Part shown: positions 1 to 8,157 of the stretch, in pieces
How positions within the stretch are numbered: position 1 is the first letter of the stretch
Layout of the letters: every line of letters begins with the position of its first letter
DNA from: Salegentibacter_A chungangensis
GTDB taxonomy: Bacteria; Bacteroidota; Bacteroidia; Flavobacteriales; Flavobacteriaceae
Direction: 5' to 3'
Assembly (NCBI RefSeq): GCF_042678405.1
Contig: NZ_JBHTLI010000001.1
Location: forward strand, 1,240,001-1,304,000
DNA length: 64,000 bases
Notes under the pieces: model-generated
Databases searched by the model: none
Told to the model about the DNA's origin: nothing
Seen by the model: the letters and a program-made list of their open reading frames with translations, nothing else
Translations under genes and position numbers: made by a program

Positions 1-56
1 GAAAGAAAAAACTACAAGAAGAACTAAAAGCACAAAAAAATGGCACAGGATATTAG
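1..56 (+). CDS. C-terminal end of upstream gene, probably an RNA polymerase sigma factor (5' partial)
   Basis: The third forward frame is open from the window edge to a TAG at 54-56 and encodes a Lys/Glu-rich tail ending QKNGTGY. It overlaps the ATG of the next gene (position 40) by 17 bases in another frame, which suggests translational coupling. Basic helical tails like this are common at the C-terminus of ECF sigma factors, and in flavobacteria a sigma factor often precedes a small membrane protein and a DUF4097-like protein. The identification rests on context only; too little sequence is present to see a domain. Confidence 0.4.
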   Translation, partial: KKKLQEELKAQKNGTGY

Positions 57-660
57 AGATATGTTCAAGGACGAAAAGGCCTGGACTTCCGAAAAACTAA
101 AGGAAGGGCACGAAGAGCGTTTTGCTGCCAGGCTGGATAAGGCTTTCCCGAAAGAGAAGAAAGCTGCGAAGCACAATTTTATGTTCCTGAAAATAGCTGC
201 CGTAATTGTGGTGGCCCTGGGAGTAGGCTTCTACTTTTTGAGTCCGCAGGATCCTTTTAAAGCGAATCCCGTGGCCGATAGTCCTGCACCGGTAGAACAA
301 CAGGAGCAGGAAACAGAACAACCGGTTAAAGAAAATCAGTTTCAGCTTAGTGAAGTATCTCCTCAGTTTAAAAAGATCGAGGATTACTACCTGGGAAGTC
401 TGAATATTGAGCTTGCCAAACTGGATGTGAACGATGAGAATAAGGCGCTTATAGATGCTTTTATGAAGCAACTGGCCGAGCTGGATAAAGAATACCAGCG
501 GCTGAATGCCGAGTTTAACGAAGCCGGAGCAAATGAACAGACCGTAGAGGCGATGGTGGCAAATTTACAATTGAGGCTTGAGCTGCTATTCAAATTAAAA
601 AACAAACTAAAAGAAATAAATCAGTCAAAAAACGAAAACTATGAAAACCTACAGGCTTAA
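40..660 (+). CDS. Single-pass membrane protein, possible anti-sigma factor analogue
   Basis: A 206-residue protein with a charged N-terminal cytoplasmic segment (about 1-46), one hydrophobic membrane segment (about 47-66, core KIAAVIVVALGVGFYFL), an acidic Pro/Glu/Gln linker and a long helical C-terminal part rich in Lys, Glu and Leu. No enzyme motif is visible. It overlaps the probable sigma-factor tail upstream and the next gene by 20 bases. This arrangement fits a membrane-anchored regulator that sequesters the sigma factor, but that role is inferred from gene order. A zinc-binding anti-sigma motif (HxxxCxxC) is not present. Confidence 0.65.
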   Translation: MAQDIRDMFKDEKAWTSEKLKEGHEERFAARLDKAFPKEKKAAKHNFMFLKIAAVIVVALGVGFYFLSPQDPFKANPVADSPAPVEQQEQETEQPVKENQFQLSEVSPQFKKIEDYYLGSLNIELAKLDVNDENKALIDAFMKQLAELDKEYQRLNAEFNEAGANEQTVEAMVANLQLRLELLFKLKNKLKEINQSKNENYENLQA

Positions 661-2026
661 TTACATTTTAGTACTGCTTTTGTGTTGCACCGCCGGTGTT
701 TTCGCACAAACCAAGAAGCTGTCTAAAACCTATAAGACTAATAATGAGGTGACGCTGAGCATAGATGCCAAGCACACCAACGTTATTATTGAGAATTGGG
801 ATCGCAATGAAGTGGCTATAGAGGCCTACCTGAACAGCGGTTCAAAGGACAAAGAAGAGGTGAAAGCCCTTCTGGATAACTGGAAACTGGAAACAACCGG
901 AAATCCTAACCGGGTGAGCATAACTTCAGGCGGAGGGATGACCTGGAATGCAAATATGGATCTTTCTTCATTAGAGGGGCCGCTTTCAAAATTGCCGGAA
1001 ATCATCAATCCGCTTATGGAAAACCTTGGGCCTTTATTGGAGAATATTGCTCAGAACCCGCTTCCGCCGGAATTCCACGAGAATATGAAGGAATTAAAGT
1101 TCGATTATGAAGCATATCAGGAAGAAGGGGATAAGTACCTGGAAAGATATGAGAAAAACATAGATAAGAAATTCGGAAAGGACTTTGAAAAGGCTATGGA
1201 GAAATGGGCTGAAAAGTTTGAAGAGGACAGTGAGAAATGGGAGAAGAATATGGAGAGCCAGATGGCTGGCTGGGAAGCCAAGTTCGAAGCCGATATGGAA
1301 AAATGGGGAGAAGATTTTGGCAAGAGTATGGAGAAGTGGGCTGAAAGCTTTGAAAAGCAGATGGAGGCGGAATACGGAGATGAAAAAAACAATGTTATCA
1401 TCATAAATGAAAAAGGAGGAGCTTCAGCTAAGAAGACCATTAAAGTGAAAGTGCCTTCAAACACTAGCTATAAACTGAATGTCAGACACGGCGGAGTGAA
1501 ATTCACCGGTAAGGCAAGTAACCTTGATGCGAGCCTTTCTCACAGCAGCCTTACAGCTGACAGGGTTGGCGGGAAGAAGACAGTTGTGAAAGCTTCTTAT
1601 TCCCCGGTTAGGGTTAAGCACTGGGATTATGGGGTTTTGGATGCCGCTTATGTGAAAACCTGTAACCTTGACAGGGTGATCAGCATCAAGCTTAATTCCA
1701 CTTCGAGTGACGTGGTGATCAAAGAACTGGTAGAAACAGGATTTTTATCAGGGAACTTTGGAAAACTTGAAGTACAGCAGCTGAGCCCGGGATTTGATAA
1801 CCTGGATGTAAATCTGGAGAATAGCGACCTTATACTTTCGCTTCCAAATGCGGCCTTTAACTTTAGTTATAACGGAACCCAGAGTAAGATAAAATACCCG
1901 AAATCCCTGAGTCTTAAATCTTCGAAATCTTATGACAACGAGACTTTAAACGGGTTTAACAAATCTAAAGGAGGAAATGGAAACGTTTCAATTAATGCAA
2001 GTTTCAGTGAAGTGTTGGTAAATTAA
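641..2026 (+). CDS. Secreted DUF4097-like protein with 11-residue helical repeats
   Basis: A 461-residue protein with a signal peptide (about 1-22, ending VFAQ) and therefore probably periplasmic or surface located. Residues 23-95 and about 255-461 look like the beta-rich repeats of DUF4097/adhesin-like proteins, with segments such as NVIIENWDRNEVAIEAYL and a serine-rich C-terminal half. Between them lies a highly charged helix with five consecutive 11-residue repeats (187-241). The start overlaps the previous gene by 20 bases, so the two are probably translated together as part of a sigma-factor operon. Function unknown; envelope stress sensing or surface attachment are possibilities, not shown by the sequence. 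Confidence 0.75.
   Translation: MKTYRLNYILVLLLCCTAGVFAQTKKLSKTYKTNNEVTLSIDAKHTNVIIENWDRNEVAIEAYLNSGSKDKEEVKALLDNWKLETTGNPNRVSITSGGGMTWNANMDLSSLEGPLSKLPEIINPLMENLGPLLENIAQNPLPPEFHENMKELKFDYEAYQEEGDKYLERYEKNIDKKFGKDFEKAMEKWAEKFEEDSEKWEKNMESQMAGWEAKFEADMEKWGEDFGKSMEKWAESFEKQMEAEYGDEKNNVIIINEKGGASAKKTIKVKVPSNTSYKLNVRHGGVKFTGKASNLDASLSHSSLTADRVGGKKTVVKASYSPVRVKHWDYGVLDAAYVKTCNLDRVISIKLNSTSSDVVIKELVETGFLSGNFGKLEVQQLSPGFDNLDVNLENSDLILSLPNAAFNFSYNGTQSKIKYPKSLSLKSSKSYDNETLNGFNKSKGGNGNVSINASFSEVLVN
1199..1363 (+). repeat. Five in-frame 33-bp units encoding 11-residue (hendecad) repeats
   Basis: Residues 187-241 of the DUF4097-like protein divide exactly into five 11-mers: EKWAEKFEEDS, EKWEKNMESQM, AGWEAKFEADM, EKWGEDFGKSM and EKWAESFEKQM. 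Trp at position 3, Phe or Met at position 7 and Met or Ser at position 11 recur, giving an amphipathic helix with hendecad periodicity. The DNA units are diverged, so this is an old protein repeat and not a recent microsatellite. Confidence 0.8.
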
Positions 2027-2062
2027 AATAGAAGGTTTATTTTTTGGGAAAATTTGCAGAAG

Positions 2063-2767
2063 ATGTCGAAGGATTTTCCCCGATTTATAACCGAATTAAC
2101 TCCGCGTTTCACCGCGGTGATAGATGCTGAATTTAGCGAAGAAGACTATATAGCCATAGATCTTTCAGCTGAAAATTCGGCTTTGTCTTTGGTAGATATC
2201 ACCTCTGCCAGTTCTTTTGGTGGTTTTATCAATGAATATTTGAGAAGATCGGGTAAAAAGGTGGCCTATGGGGGATATAAGGAAATAAGAAAGTTATACC
2301 AGCGCAGCGGCCTTTTCAGTGAGCCCGGGGAAAAGGATCTTGAACGCAATGTGCATATTGGGATGGACTTCTGGGCAGATGCCGGAACTGCTGTACTTGC
2401 TGCTCTGGATGGTAAGATCCATAGCTTTAAGGACAATGCCTCTTTTGGGGATTACGGGCCCACCATCATTCTTGAGCACGAATATCACGAACATACTTTT
2501 TATACCCTATACGGGCACTTAAGCCGAAAATCCCTGGAGAACTTAAAATATGGAGACGAGGTTAAGAGTGGCCAGAAAATAGGAGCCCTGGGTACAGCTG
2601 AAGAAAACGGCGACTATGCCCCACACCTGCATTTTCAGGTAATTGAAGACCTGCAGGAACAGGCTGGAGATTTTCCCGGGGTGACCTCGGTGAATGAACT
2701 GGACTTCTATCTTCGAAATTGTCCTGATCCTAATCTGCTGCTAAAGATCAGAAGAGTTGAAGGCTAG
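2063..2767 (+). CDS. M23 family metallopeptidase (LytM/peptidoglycan DD-endopeptidase type)
   Basis: The protein has the M23 zinc-peptidase signature in its C-terminal half: His98 and Asp102 (HIGMD), His152 (YGHLS) and His188-Leu-His190 (HLHF), matching the HxxxD, catalytic His and HxH arrangement. Members cleave peptide cross-links in peptidoglycan, or act as inactive regulators; here all ligands are kept. No signal peptide is visible, which is unusual for this family. I chose ATG 2063; an in-frame TTG at 2054 would add three residues. The gene ends one base before the convergent DUF4199 gene. Confidence 0.88.
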   Translation: MSKDFPRFITELTPRFTAVIDAEFSEEDYIAIDLSAENSALSLVDITSASSFGGFINEYLRRSGKKVAYGGYKEIRKLYQRSGLFSEPGEKDLERNVHIGMDFWADAGTAVLAALDGKIHSFKDNASFGDYGPTIILEHEYHEHTFYTLYGHLSRKSLENLKYGDEVKSGQKIGALGTAEENGDYAPHLHFQVIEDLQEQAGDFPGVTSVNELDFYLRNCPDPNLLLKIRRVEG

Positions 2768-2768
2768 C

Positions 2769-3251
2769 TTAATTCTTCTTTCTCTTCAGGATATAGGCTG
2801 CAAAAGCAGAAGTGACTACGCCCAGGGCAAGAGCCATAAAGATTCCTTGCAGGATATAAGATTTTAAATTGAAAAAAGCTTCGGCATTTTCCCGGCTCAT
2901 TTTCCCCTTTTCTGTACTGTAAGCAATAATATTATTGAAGTATTCCGGAGAGATCACTTCATTAATCAGGTATTGGGATAAGGGGGAAAGTATGGTGATC
3001 ACAACCGTTAACACGATTCCTGAAACAAAGCCCTGCTGCCACGACATTATTCCGTTAAAGATCTTTTTACGCTTTTCGGCTAAAGCCAGAAGGTAGATCC
3101 CAATGGCGATGAAGGCAAAGAAATTGGTGTATAGCGGATGCTTATGAATAAGCTCATTGTGCCAGCCCATAGTCTTTTCAAAATAGGCCCAAAGGAGATT
3201 TGTGATAATAAAGATGAATCCCCATTTAATTTCTATGATGAACTTTTTCAT
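2769..3251 (-). CDS. DUF4199 family membrane protein
   Basis: A 160-residue protein with about four hydrophobic segments (near 8-26, 42-58, 72-92 and 132-154) and a polar loop that contains the sequence YFNNIIAYSTEKGKMS before the last segment. This matches the DUF4199 family, found mainly in Bacteroidota and of unknown function. It lies convergent to the M23 peptidase gene and downstream of secA on the same strand, with a strong terminator hairpin between it and secA, so it is probably transcribed on its own. Confidence 0.8.
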   Translation of the reverse strand: MKKFIIEIKWGFIFIITNLLWAYFEKTMGWHNELIHKHPLYTNFFAFIAIGIYLLALAEKRKKIFNGIMSWQQGFVSGIVLTVVITILSPLSQYLINEVISPEYFNNIIAYSTEKGKMSRENAEAFFNLKSYILQGIFMALALGVVTSAFAAYILKRKKN

Positions 3252-3310
3252 TTTCCTGCTTGATTGGTGAGCTGGTAAAATTATAAAAATGATTCAGAAA
3301 GCCGGTAAAT

Positions 3311-3342
3311 AAAAATGCCGGAGTTTTTAACTCCGGCATTTT
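3311..3342 (-). terminator. Intrinsic terminator of secA
   Basis: A perfect 12-bp inverted repeat (AAAATGCCGGAG at 3312-3323 and CTCCGGCATTTT at 3331-3342) with a 7-base loop lies 20 bases past the secA stop codon. The GC-rich core and A/T ends fit a Rho-independent terminator for leftward transcription. It also separates secA from the DUF4199 gene. Confidence 0.85.
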
Positions 3343-3362
3343 GATGATTCTGTAAACAGTTC

Positions 3363-6300
3363 TTATTTGTTTTCAACCAGTACCCAGTCTCCTTTTTGTA
3401 AAAGGGGAATGGCCTGTTTATACTTCATGGTCTTATTCTCACCACTCATCACATTCTTGATGGTCACTATGTCGTTACGGCCAATCTTGGGCTGTTCCCT
3501 GGTGATGGTTTCGGTTTTTTGCGGCCTTTGCTGCTGAGATTGTCCGGCAGCACGGTTTTGTGCGGCTCTCTCATCAATATTAGGGATCTCCTCTTTAGAG
3601 GTCTCCATCTTTTCACGACGTCTTTGTCTGGCTTCCTGGATGTCTCTGCTGTTGCCTTCCGGAATTTCTCCTTTGAAAAGGAAAGAAATCACATCCCGGT
3701 TTACCTGGTCTATCATCGCCTTGAAAAGTTCAAAAGCTTCAAACTTATAGATAAGTAAAGGATCTTTCTGCTCGTGAACGGCCAGCTGAACACTTTGCTT
3801 CAACTCATCCATTTTTCTCAGGTGAGTCTTCCAGGAATCATCTATAATGGCAAGCGTAATGTTCTTCTCGAAATCTTTTACCAGTTGCTCTCCTTCTGTC
3901 TCATAGGCCTTCTCAAGATTTGTAACTACCTGGAGCGTTTTCGTACCGTCTGTAAACGGAACCGAGATGCGCTCAAACTTGTTATTCTCGTCTTCGTAAA
4001 CCTGTTTGATTACAGGGAATGCTTTGTGAGCGCTGTGCTCCATCTTCTCCTGATAATGCTTATAGGCAGCCTTATATACGATTCCCGAAATCTTCTGAAC
4101 TCCCATTTTCTCGAAATCTTCTTCCGAAACCGGAGAGCTCATTGAGAAATACCGGATAAGTTCGAATTCAAAATTCTTATAATCGGTAGTTACTTTATTG
4201 CTTTCTGTAATGGCCTCAGCAGTATCGAAGATCATATTAGCGATATCCACTTTAAGGCGATCTCCGAATAATGCGTGGTAACGGCGTTTGTAGATCACCT
4301 CTCTCTGGGCGTTCATTACATCATCATATTCCAGAAGTCTCTTACGTATACCAAAATTGTTTTCCTCAACTTTCTTCTGGGCACGTTCTATAGACTTAGA
4401 GATCATAGAATGCTGAATAACTTCGCCTTCTTCCAAGCCCATTTTATCCATTAATTTCGCGATCCTTTCAGAACCGAACAAACGCATCAGGTTGTCTTCC
4501 AGCGAAACATAGAACTGGGAACTACCCGGATCTCCCTGACGTCCTGCACGACCTCTTAACTGCCTGTCTACACGTCTGGAGTCGTGACGCTCTGTACCAA
4601 CAATGGCCAGACCGCCTGCTTCCTTCACTTCATTGCTCAGTTTAATATCGGTACCACGACCTGCCATATTGGTGGCGATGGTCACAATACCAGATTTACC
4701 AGCTTCGGCGACAATATCGGCCTCTTTTTTATGCAGTTTCGCATTCAATACATTGTGCGGTACATTTCTAAGCTTGAGCATCCTGCTCAGTAACTCTGAA
4801 ATTTCTACCGAAGTTGTACCGATAAGTACAGGTCTCCCTGCCTGCGAAAGATCGGTTACGTGGTCTATTACCGCGTTATATTTTTCACGTTTGGTCTTGT
4901 AAACCAGATCTTCCTTATCATTTCTGGCGATGGGCTTATTGGTTGGGATCTCAACCACATCAAGTTCATAGATCTCCCAGAATTCTCCTGCTTCGGTTAC
5001 CGCCGTACCGGTCATACCCGAAAGTTTGCGGTACATCCTGAAATAATTCTGAAGGGTTACCGTAGCAAAGGTCTGGGTGGCATCCTCGATCTTTACATTT
5101 TCTTTAGCCTCGATCGCCTGGTGCAAGCCATCACTGTAACGACGTCCGTCCATTATACGTCCGGTCTGCTCATCCACGATCTTTACCTTGTTGTCCATCA
5201 CCACATATTCGGTATCTTTCTCGAACAGGGTGTAAGCTTTAAGCAGCTGGCGCAAGGTGTGAATACGTTCACTCTTTACGCTGTAATCACGGAAAAGCTC
5301 TTCTTTTTTCTCTGCTTCTTCTTCTTTTGACAGGCCTTCTTTTTCGATCTTGGCGATCTCCATCCCGATCTCAGGCATTACGAAGAAATCGGGCTCTTCT
5401 TTTCCTGAAAGGAACTCGATCCCTCTGTCGGTAAGGTCTATCTGGTTATTCTTTTCGTCTATGGTGAAGTATAATTCGGCATCAACCTTCGGCATTTCCC
5501 GGTTGTTATCCTGCATGTAATAATTTTCGGTCTTTTGCAGTAATTGCTTAATTCCTTCCTCACTCAGGTATTTGATAAGTGCTTTATTCTTTGGTAAACC
5601 GCGGTAAACCCTTAAAAGCTTCATCGCTCCTTCTTTGGTTTCCCCGTCGGCGATCAGTTTTTTCGCCTCGGCAAGTACCTGTGTAAGGTGCTTCCGCTGA
5701 ACTTCAACAATATTTGCTACCGGAGACTTCAACTGATCGAATTCGTGAATATCTCCTTTTGGGATTGGTCCAGAAATGATAAGCGGGGTACGCGCATCAT
5801 CAATTAAAACCGAATCGACCTCATCCACAATGGCATAGTGATGCGGACGCTGTACAAGATCGTCCGGGGCGTGAGACATATTATCTCTCAGGTAATCAAA
5901 ACCGAATTCATTGTTGGTTCCGTAGGTAATATCGGCATTATAAGCCTTTCTTCTTGCCGCCGAATTCGGGCGGTGGTAATCTATACAGTCTACGCTAAGT
6001 CCGTGAAATTCAAAAATTGGTGCCATCCAGGCACTGTCACGTTTTGCAAGGTAGTCGTTAACCGTCACCAGGTGAACTCCTTTCCCGGTTAGGGCATTCA
6101 GGTATACCGGAAGCGTAGCTACAAGGGTTTTACCTTCCCCTGTTTGCATCTCGGCTATTTTTCCCTGGTGCATTGCCACCCCGCCAATAAGCTGAACATC
6201 ATAATGAACCATATCCCAGGTTACCGGTTTTCCGGCGGCATCCCAGGAGTTGTTCCATATCGCGTGGTCACCTTCAAGGTTTACGTAATCTTTTTCGGCA

Positions 6301-6722
6301 GAGATCATCCGATCAAATTCAGAAGCAGCAACTTTTAACTGGGTGTTATTGACAAAGCGTTTCGCAGTTTCCTTTACAGTGGCGAAAGCCTCTGGTAAAA
6401 TGTCGTTAAGAACCTTTTCAGATCTTTCGTAGGCCTCATCCTTCAAAGCGTCTATCTCGGCGTAGATGTCTTCTTTTCGGGTAATTTCCTCAGTTTCATC
6501 AGCCTCTTTCTCAAGAGAATCTATTTGAGAGTTGATCTCTTTCACGGCATCTGAGATACGGCTTTTAAAGTCGGCCGTCTTAGCACGCAGTTCGTCAAGG
6601 GAAAGAGCTTCGAACTCCGCTTCTAAAGCTTTAATTTTATCAACTATGGGTTGTATTGCTTTGACATCCTTTTGAGATTTGTCGCCTACAAATACTTTTA
6701 ATACAGAATCTAAAAAACTCAT
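3363..6722 (-). CDS. secA: Preprotein translocase ATPase SecA
   Basis: SecA drives export of unfolded proteins through SecYEG by ATP hydrolysis at the inner membrane. The 1119-residue protein has Walker A at 192-199 (MQTGEGKT), the DEVD box at 300-303 and, further on, the second helicase lobe (MAGRGTDIKL, then QLRGRAGRQGDPG). It is longer than the roughly 900-residue E. coli protein because of an N-terminal helical insertion (about 60-110) and an insertion in the 320-460 region, as is usual for Bacteroidota. The C-terminus ends GDWVLVENK and lacks the Cys-rich zinc motif that binds SecB in proteobacteria. It is followed by a clear terminator and preceded by a promoter-like element. Confidence 0.97.
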   Translation of the reverse strand: MSFLDSVLKVFVGDKSQKDVKAIQPIVDKIKALEAEFEALSLDELRAKTADFKSRISDAVKEINSQIDSLEKEADETEEITRKEDIYAEIDALKDEAYERSEKVLNDILPEAFATVKETAKRFVNNTQLKVAASEFDRMISAEKDYVNLEGDHAIWNNSWDAAGKPVTWDMVHYDVQLIGGVAMHQGKIAEMQTGEGKTLVATLPVYLNALTGKGVHLVTVNDYLAKRDSAWMAPIFEFHGLSVDCIDYHRPNSAARRKAYNADITYGTNNEFGFDYLRDNMSHAPDDLVQRPHHYAIVDEVDSVLIDDARTPLIISGPIPKGDIHEFDQLKSPVANIVEVQRKHLTQVLAEAKKLIADGETKEGAMKLLRVYRGLPKNKALIKYLSEEGIKQLLQKTENYYMQDNNREMPKVDAELYFTIDEKNNQIDLTDRGIEFLSGKEEPDFFVMPEIGMEIAKIEKEGLSKEEEAEKKEELFRDYSVKSERIHTLRQLLKAYTLFEKDTEYVVMDNKVKIVDEQTGRIMDGRRYSDGLHQAIEAKENVKIEDATQTFATVTLQNYFRMYRKLSGMTGTAVTEAGEFWEIYELDVVEIPTNKPIARNDKEDLVYKTKREKYNAVIDHVTDLSQAGRPVLIGTTSVEISELLSRMLKLRNVPHNVLNAKLHKKEADIVAEAGKSGIVTIATNMAGRGTDIKLSNEVKEAGGLAIVGTERHDSRRVDRQLRGRAGRQGDPGSSQFYVSLEDNLMRLFGSERIAKLMDKMGLEEGEVIQHSMISKSIERAQKKVEENNFGIRKRLLEYDDVMNAQREVIYKRRYHALFGDRLKVDIANMIFDTAEAITESNKVTTDYKNFEFELIRYFSMSSPVSEEDFEKMGVQKISGIVYKAAYKHYQEKMEHSAHKAFPVIKQVYEDENNKFERISVPFTDGTKTLQVVTNLEKAYETEGEQLVKDFEKNITLAIIDDSWKTHLRKMDELKQSVQLAVHEQKDPLLIYKFEAFELFKAMIDQVNRDVISFLFKGEIPEGNSRDIQEARQRRREKMETSKEEIPNIDERAAQNRAAGQSQQQRPQKTETITREQPKIGRNDIVTIKNVMSGENKTMKYKQAIPLLQKGDWVLVENK

Positions 6723-6747
6723 AATAGTTTTTTTGTTTAATAAGGTT

Positions 6748-6774
6748 CAAATGTACGCAAAAAAAAAGCCTCAA
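6748..6774 (-). promoter_or_regulatory. Candidate secA promoter (TACATTTG -7 element)
   Basis: Read on the minus strand, TACATTTG (6755-6748) matches the Bacteroidota -7 consensus TAnnTTTG and lies 25 bases before the secA ATG. The nearest upstream TTG (6774-6772) is 16 bases away, slightly short of the usual spacing, and falls inside the terminator stem of the neighbouring gene. Confidence 0.35.
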
Positions 6775-6789
6775 ATTTGAGACTTTTTT
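6760..6789 (-). terminator. Terminator of the DUF2795 gene (symmetric, may act both ways)
   Basis: The 12-bp palindrome CTCAAATTTGAG (6770-6781) is flanked by an outer G-C pair, a run of eight or nine A on the left and six T on the right. It sits just past the stop of the leftward DUF2795 gene. The A-run on one side and T-run on the other make it capable of terminating transcription in both directions. Confidence 0.75.
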
Positions 6790-6811
6790 AGTATTTTTTT
6801 ACGTGTTGTCG

Positions 6812-7033
6812 TTAATATTCATCCTCGTTCCAGAGATAATCTTCGTCGGTTGGATAATCCGGCCAGATCTCTTCAATAGAATCATAGGAGTCGCCCTCGT
6901 CTTCGATGGCCTGAAGGTTTTCTACAACCTCGAGAGGAGCTCCTGTCCTGATCGCGTAATCAATTAACTCGTCTTTGGTGGCAGGCCAGGGGGCATCGCT
7001 TAAATAGGATGCTAATTCTAAAGTCCAATACAT
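6812..7033 (-). CDS. DUF2795 domain protein
   Basis: A 73-residue acidic protein. The N-terminal half (MYWTLELASYLSDAPWPATK, then ELIDYAIRTGAP and VVENLQAIED) is the DUF2795 domain, a small helical fold of unknown function widespread in Bacteroidota and actinobacteria. The tail is rich in Asp, Glu, Tyr and Trp. It is a stand-alone gene between its own promoter candidate and a terminator. No motif points to an activity. Confidence 0.85.
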   Translation of the reverse strand: MYWTLELASYLSDAPWPATKDELIDYAIRTGAPLEVVENLQAIEDEGDSYDSIEEIWPDYPTDEDYLWNEDEY

Positions 7034-7059
7034 TGGTTAATCGGGTTTATGATTTTTGC

Positions 7060-7088
7060 AAAAATAAATTTTTTGGCGTAATAGCCAA
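7060..7088 (-). promoter_or_regulatory. Promoter of the DUF2795 gene
   Basis: On the minus strand TTG (7088-7086), an 18-base spacer and TATTTTTG (7067-7060) match the Bacteroidota TTG-N17-23-TAnnTTTG consensus. The -7 element lies 26 bases before the ATG. Confidence 0.55.
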
Positions 7089-7180
7089 GAAAAAAGTCTA
7101 TTTTTTTGTCAATATTCTTAAGAACTTATTCTAAATACCTGTTTTCTTCGAAAGAATCTCATTTAGAGGAAGCAGGGATC

Positions 7181-7753
7181 TCAGGATTTTTGAGGGGTCC
7201 ATTTAATCTCTTCTGCCTGTAACTCATGAGACAACTTTCGTGCCAGCACAAAAAGGTAGTCAGATAGTCTATTCAGGTATTGTAAAACCTGTTCATCAAA
7301 AGCTTCAATTTCGAAGAGGGCCGTGGCATTACGTTCGGCGCGCCGGCATACACAGCGGGCTATGTGACAGAATGACACGCTTTGGTGGCCTCCGGGTAAG
7401 ATGAAATGCGTCATTTCGGGCAGGCTTTCATTCATTCGGTCTATTTCTTTCTCAAGTAACTCGATATCCTCTGAGGTTACTTTTGGAATATTCAGTCTTT
7501 CTTTTCCGCTTTTTAAAGTGGCTTTTTCCGGGTCGGTGGCGAGGATGGAGCCAATGGTAAATAGCCTGTCCTGGACCCTCATTAGTGTTTTTTTGTTTTC
7601 CTTGCCGACGTTCTGATCGCGAACAAGCCCGATATGGGAGTTGAGTTCGTCCACAGTGCCGTAGGTTTCTATGCGTATATGGTGTTTGGGGACCCGTGTG
7701 CCGCCAAAAAGGGCTGTAGTGCCTTTGTCTCCGGTTTTGGTGTAGATCTTCAT
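7181..7753 (-). CDS. PduO-type cob(I)alamin adenosyltransferase
   Basis: This enzyme transfers the 5'-deoxyadenosyl group of ATP to cob(I)alamin, giving coenzyme B12. The 190-residue protein has the family landmarks in order: YTKTGDKGTTALFGG near the N-terminus (ATP binding), HFILPGGH in the middle, CVCRRAERNA and the C-terminal NRLSDYLFVLAR helix. I chose ATG 7753; an upstream in-frame TTG (7771) would lie within a promoter-like TACCTTTG element, so it is unlikely. No other cobalamin gene is nearby, so it probably serves salvage of imported corrinoid. Confidence 0.93.
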   Translation of the reverse strand: MKIYTKTGDKGTTALFGGTRVPKHHIRIETYGTVDELNSHIGLVRDQNVGKENKKTLMRVQDRLFTIGSILATDPEKATLKSGKERLNIPKVTSEDIELLEKEIDRMNESLPEMTHFILPGGHQSVSFCHIARCVCRRAERNATALFEIEAFDEQVLQYLNRLSDYLFVLARKLSHELQAEEIKWTPQKS

Positions 7754-7768
7754 TCTTCTAGTTTCTCC

Positions 7769-7776
7769 CAAAGGTA
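7769..7776 (-). promoter_or_regulatory. Candidate -7 element for the adenosyltransferase gene
   Basis: TACCTTTG on the minus strand (7776-7769) fits TAnnTTTG and lies 15 bases before the chosen ATG, implying a very short leader. A TTG at the expected -33 distance is not seen, so support is partial. Confidence 0.35.
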
Positions 7777-7864
7777 CAAAATGAAGTATGAATTAACCTG
7801 AAGCCGTAAGGATGCGGAAAAAGAATTTCGTAGGAATTTTCCAGGAGACTAATGAGAGAAACAA

Positions 7865-8059
7865 TTAGTGAATACTGTTCTCGAGCTCTTCGGTTTCAGA
7901 AAGTTCCTTTTTTCTTCTTTCGAGATAACGCCTTCTGAAGTTACGGTTCTTTCGGGCTTTACGGTTTCTTTTTGCCCTGCGTGAACTCCATAGAAAGTAG
8001 ATGAGAAAAGCTGCAATAAGAGCAAAATATATCCAGGTTTCCTGGTCAAAATCGATCAT
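7865..8059 (-). CDS. Small membrane protein with a basic cytoplasmic tail
   Basis: A 64-residue protein with one N-terminal membrane segment (about 10-25, IYFALIAAFLIYFLW) followed by a strongly basic stretch (RRAKRNRKARKNRNFRRRY) and a short acidic end. The composition is that of a small inner-membrane protein anchored with its tail in the cytoplasm by the positive-inside rule. A competing frame (7849-8049) has no such pattern. Function unknown; it stands alone between the adenosyltransferase and LolD-like genes. Confidence 0.6.
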   Translation of the reverse strand: MIDFDQETWIYFALIAAFLIYFLWSSRRAKRNRKARKNRNFRRRYLERRKKELSETEELENSIH

Positions 8060-8157
8060 TATCTGTAATAAAATTAATTTTTCACAAGATAAGAAAACTG
8101 CTTGAGAATATGAAAATCAGCAGATTATAAAAGTGATTCGATGCTGTTATTCTTAAG

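Noticed and set aside
1117..1464. Long reverse-strand open frame opposite the hendecad repeats
   Set aside because: It is the antisense of a Glu/Lys/Trp repeat and gives a Ser/Phe-rich product with no start context; the forward gene explains it.
3519..5330. Several forward open frames opposite secA
   Set aside because: All are antisense shadows of a highly conserved secA; no domain or start signal supports them.
7849..8049. Alternative frame opposite or within the small membrane-protein gene
   Set aside because: Lacks the membrane segment and basic tail seen in the 7865-8059 frame and has no better start.
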